Assembly (NCBI GenBank): GCA_030432315.1
Contig: JAUIHM010000002.1
Location: forward strand, 1-64,000
Direction: 5' to 3'
DNA: 64,000 bases
Source of the DNA: Alphaproteobacteria bacterium
Lineage (GTDB): Bacteria > Pseudomonadota > Alphaproteobacteria > Rhodobacterales > Rhodobacteraceae
Shown here one piece after another: positions 61,316 through 64,000 of the stretch. The translations under genes and the position numbers were made by a program. Below the pieces are notes generated by a model. That model was given only the letters and a program-made list of their open reading frames with translations. It did no database searches and had not been told where the DNA came from. Numbering within the stretch: position 1 is the first letter of the stretch; each line of letters opens with the position of its first letter.

Positions 61316-61705
61316 ATGAGTATGAAGCACCCGGTTGACGTCCATGTAGGAAAAAGAGTTCGCCATCGCCGTTGGATGGTTGGCATGACACAGCAGCAGC
61401 TCGGCGACATCGTTGGGATCAAGTTCCAGCAGATCCAGAAATATGAAACCGGCATGAACCGGATCAGTGCTTCCCGGCTTTGGGACATTGCGCAGGCGCT
61501 GGACGTAAGCATCAGCTTCTTCTTTGAGGGCTTCGAGAACGATGAAGTCCATGCGGATGCTCCGGCGGTTTCGGCGGACAGCCAGAAGGGAGACCTGCTG
61601 GCCGACAAGGAAGCGCTGGAACTGGTTCGGTCCTACTACGCAATTCCGGAAAACCAGCGGCGGCGCCTGTTCGATCTTGCACGGGTTCTCAGCGACGTGG
61701 CATGA
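61316..61705 (+). CDS. Small XRE-family helix-turn-helix regulator
   Basis: VGKRVRHRRWMVGMTQQQLGDIVGIKFQQIQKYETGMNRISASRLWDIAQALDVSISFFFEGF; the ORF start at 61265 overlaps the putative promoter, so the downstream ATG is preferred. Confidence 0.92.
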   Translation: MSMKHPVDVHVGKRVRHRRWMVGMTQQQLGDIVGIKFQQIQKYETGMNRISASRLWDIAQALDVSISFFFEGFENDEVHADAPAVSADSQKGDLLADKEALELVRSYYAIPENQRRRLFDLARVLSDVA

Positions 61706-61782
61706 TCCCCACCGGGATCATGTAACTTTATGAGGGTCTGCCGCCCGGATTTGACCAGTCGGTTGACTGGGAGGCGTGACGG

Positions 61783-62586
61783 ATGAACCTGAACGAGGCT
61801 GACAGGCTGACGGCCTGGAAGATTGCAAACAGGCTGGCCGACGCGGCTGGAGAGTGCTGTCTGCGCTACTTTCGGTCCGCAGGACTGACGTCGGACAACA
61901 AGTCCGCCGAAGGATTTGATCCGGTTACGGTAGCGGATCGTTCCGCGGAGGAAGCTGTTCGACGCATCCTGTCGCAGGAGCGGCCATCGGACGGCATTCT
62001 CGGCGAGGAGTACGGAACAACCGTCGGCAGCAGCGGCTGGAACTGGGTGGTTGATCCGGTTGACGGAACCCGTGCCTTCATCATCGGAGCCCCGACCTGG
62101 GGCGTTCTAGTCGCGCTGAACCTTGGCGATGCTCCGGTCCTCGGCCTGATAGATCAGCCTTTTACCGGAGAACGGTTTATCGGCGGTTTCGGCCGGGCGG
62201 AACTGCATCGTGACGGCTCCGTAACCGCACTGAGGGTCCGGAACTGCAGCAGTCTCGACAGTGCAGTTCTGATGACGACATTTCCCGAGGTCGGCACGGC
62301 AGATGAACGCGCCGCGTTTGAGCGGGTGCGTGACCGGGTAAAACTGACACGCTACGGGATGGACTGCTACGCCTATGCGCTTGTGGCGCTCGGACAGGTT
62401 GATCTGGTGATCGAGGCGGGTCTGAAACCCTACGACATTCAGGGGCCGCAGGCCGTCATCGAGGCGGCCGGAGGCAGGGTGACGGACTGGCAGGGAGGAC
62501 CGGCGCACAACGGTGGCCGGATTCTGGCCGCCGGCGACCCCGCGATCCATTCCGCGGCACTCAGGCTGCTGAATCCAGGGACCTAG
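61783..62586 (+). CDS. Inositol monophosphatase family protein (possible histidinol-phosphatase)
   Basis: ILGEEYGTTVGSSGWNWVVDPVDGTRAFIIGAPTWG; C-terminal GLKPYDIQGPQAVIEAAGGRVTDWQGG. Confidence 0.92.
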   Translation: MNLNEADRLTAWKIANRLADAAGECCLRYFRSAGLTSDNKSAEGFDPVTVADRSAEEAVRRILSQERPSDGILGEEYGTTVGSSGWNWVVDPVDGTRAFIIGAPTWGVLVALNLGDAPVLGLIDQPFTGERFIGGFGRAELHRDGSVTALRVRNCSSLDSAVLMTTFPEVGTADERAAFERVRDRVKLTRYGMDCYAYALVALGQVDLVIEAGLKPYDIQGPQAVIEAAGGRVTDWQGGPAHNGGRILAAGDPAIHSAALRLLNPGT

Positions 62587-63548
62587 GCGGAACGTATCTC
62601 GTTCCCTGTTTCGGGTGTCCGGGTACCGAGAAAAGTATCGATCTCGGACCAGACAAGGTCTTGAATGCCCTGGTTCTCCATAAGTATTTCATGGCGTCCG
62701 TTTTGGCATTCCACCAGCCTGCCGAGTGGCAGGTCGCTGACCCGCGCGCGGATCATCTCTGCTGACACCACCGACTCTTCGGTCCCCAGAAACACCAGCA
62801 GGGGCAACCCGCGCAGTGGTGCAGGATCGAGGCGCGCCATCTCCGTCAGCGCCGCACGCGTCCACTGGATGCTCGCACCCCCAACCGACAGTTCCGGGTG
62901 AGCGGCGATCTGCGACGCCGCCCATTCGTAATTCGCCCTGTCCGACGTGAGCGCGTTGCCGTCGAAGCCAACTTCGGCATAGGTCGACTTCGCCTTCGTG
63001 CCCGGTGTCAGTCGGCCACCGAAGCCAAAAGCGCTCGCGACAAGCGTAAACTGTCTGGCAAAGTGCTGAGGGATCCGCGCCATGTTCAGCGACCACATCG
63101 GGGCGGTCATGATCGCGGCGCGAAATCCGCCGCTTTCTTTCAGGGTCCTGGTTCCGATGCATCCGCCCATTGAGTGCGCCAGCATGTACCGGGGATGAGG
63201 AAGTTCCAGCCCCGACGCCACCTCCAGCGCTGCCTGAACGTCGTACTGATACGCCTGAAAATCGTCGACATGTCCCAGAAGGGGGGCATTCGGGAAGCGG
63301 TCCGACAGCCCCTGTCCGCGCCAGTCGATGACCACCACCGCCAGGTTCCTCTGAACCAGTTCCGAAACCACCCGGCCATATTTTTCAGCGTATTCGGTCC
63401 GTCCCGGGAAAATGAAAACGGTTCCGCCGTCCCCGCCACTCCAGGCCGCGACCCTGACCCGAACTCCATCGGCGGCCCTGATCCAGTACGCCTGCACCCC
63501 TTCCGGCGCGGAAGCCGCATCGGCAAAAAATGGCGCGGGTCGTGTCAC
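62583..63548 (-). CDS. Alpha/beta hydrolase, lysophospholipase type
   Basis: FIFPGRTEYAEKYGRVVSELVQRNLAVVVIDWRGQGLSDR; YMLAHSMGGCIGTRTL nucleophile elbow. Confidence 0.92.
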   Translation of the reverse strand: MTRPAPFFADAASAPEGVQAYWIRAADGVRVRVAAWSGGDGGTVFIFPGRTEYAEKYGRVVSELVQRNLAVVVIDWRGQGLSDRFPNAPLLGHVDDFQAYQYDVQAALEVASGLELPHPRYMLAHSMGGCIGTRTLKESGGFRAAIMTAPMWSLNMARIPQHFARQFTLVASAFGFGGRLTPGTKAKSTYAEVGFDGNALTSDRANYEWAASQIAAHPELSVGGASIQWTRAALTEMARLDPAPLRGLPLLVFLGTEESVVSAEMIRARVSDLPLGRLVECQNGRHEILMENQGIQDLVWSEIDTFLGTRTPETGNEIRSA

Positions 63549-63835
63549 GCAAGCAGACTGCCCAGTTTCATGGCAAGCCCCATGTCACCCTCCACGGTCA
63601 GTTGACCGCTCATGAACGCAGTCGTGGGGTTGATCTCTCCTTCGAGCAGACCGCGAAACGTCTCGACACTTGCGGTCAGCGTGCAGTCTGCATCGGCATC
63701 GCTGGCGCGGGCGCCATCGGCGTCGATCAGAATCGAACCTTCGTCAACGAGGACAAACTTGACTGATCCGTCGATCTGCTCACCGTCAAGTTTCTCATTC
63801 AGTGCCTTGACAGCCGCGGAAATAATTTCGCTCAT
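63545..63835 (-). CDS. SCP2 sterol-binding domain protein
   Basis: VKFVLVDEGSILIDADGARASDADADCTLTASVETFRGLLEGEINPTTAFMSGQLTVEGDMGLAMKLGSLL. Confidence 0.92.
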   Translation of the reverse strand: MSEIISAAVKALNEKLDGEQIDGSVKFVLVDEGSILIDADGARASDADADCTLTASVETFRGLLEGEINPTTAFMSGQLTVEGDMGLAMKLGSLLA

Positions 63836-63893
63836 GGTATCCTCAACCGGTGTTTTGGTTCGAATTCGGCCAACTCAAACCTGTCTAGGATCA

Positions 63894-64000
63894 ATGGATA
63901 TGTTCCGAAAGCCAGTTCTGGCAAGCTTGTTGGCGATCCTGATGCTGAACGGAGCACCCGTCGTCGCCCGCGCCCAGGCGCCCGACGCGGGATCGCAGGA
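63894..64000 (+). CDS. Partial CDS, secreted protein N-terminus (runs off window)
   Basis: Open frame MDMFRKPVLASLLAILMLNGAPVVARAQAPDAGSQ with signal peptide character. Confidence 0.5.
   Translation, partial: MDMFRKPVLASLLAILMLNGAPVVARAQAPDAGSQ

Overview
GC-rich chromosomal window, most likely from an alphaproteobacterium of the Rhodobacteraceae type (inferred from gene content; no database search was run). It is densely packed with about 65 protein-coding genes, mainly housekeeping and metabolic. Blocks, left to right: Entner-Doudoroff genes (edd fragment-eda-pgi); a small glycosyltransferase/FkbM locus; pnp-rpsO-truB-rbfA; dapB; transporters; a cytosolic MCP-like receptor; aminotransferase/sulfurtransferase/LysR genes; recQ-rsmD; mlaA-mlaC-like genes; a PBP1A-type enzyme; two tandem glnK-amtB units; an fRMsr-adenine deaminase-AMP nucleosidase operon; HU; a radical SAM + UdgX-like uracil-DNA glycosylase pair; Bax inhibitor-1; an ABC exporter divergent from a TesA-type esterase; typA; a small XRE regulator; an IMPase-family gene; a lipase; and an SCP2-domain protein. 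I found no tRNA, rRNA, IS element, prophage or CRISPR array. The most interesting non-coding signals are: (1) two copies of an approximately 90-bp intergenic element, each with four 11-bp GGGTATC repeats bounded by inverted GTTAACC/GGTTAAC; (2) two nearly identical sigma54-type promoters, at glnK and at a small XRE regulator; (3) a TTGCAA cluster upstream of that XRE gene; (4) a strongly one-sided orientation of GGGCAGGG octamers. All counts and motif calls were made by eye.
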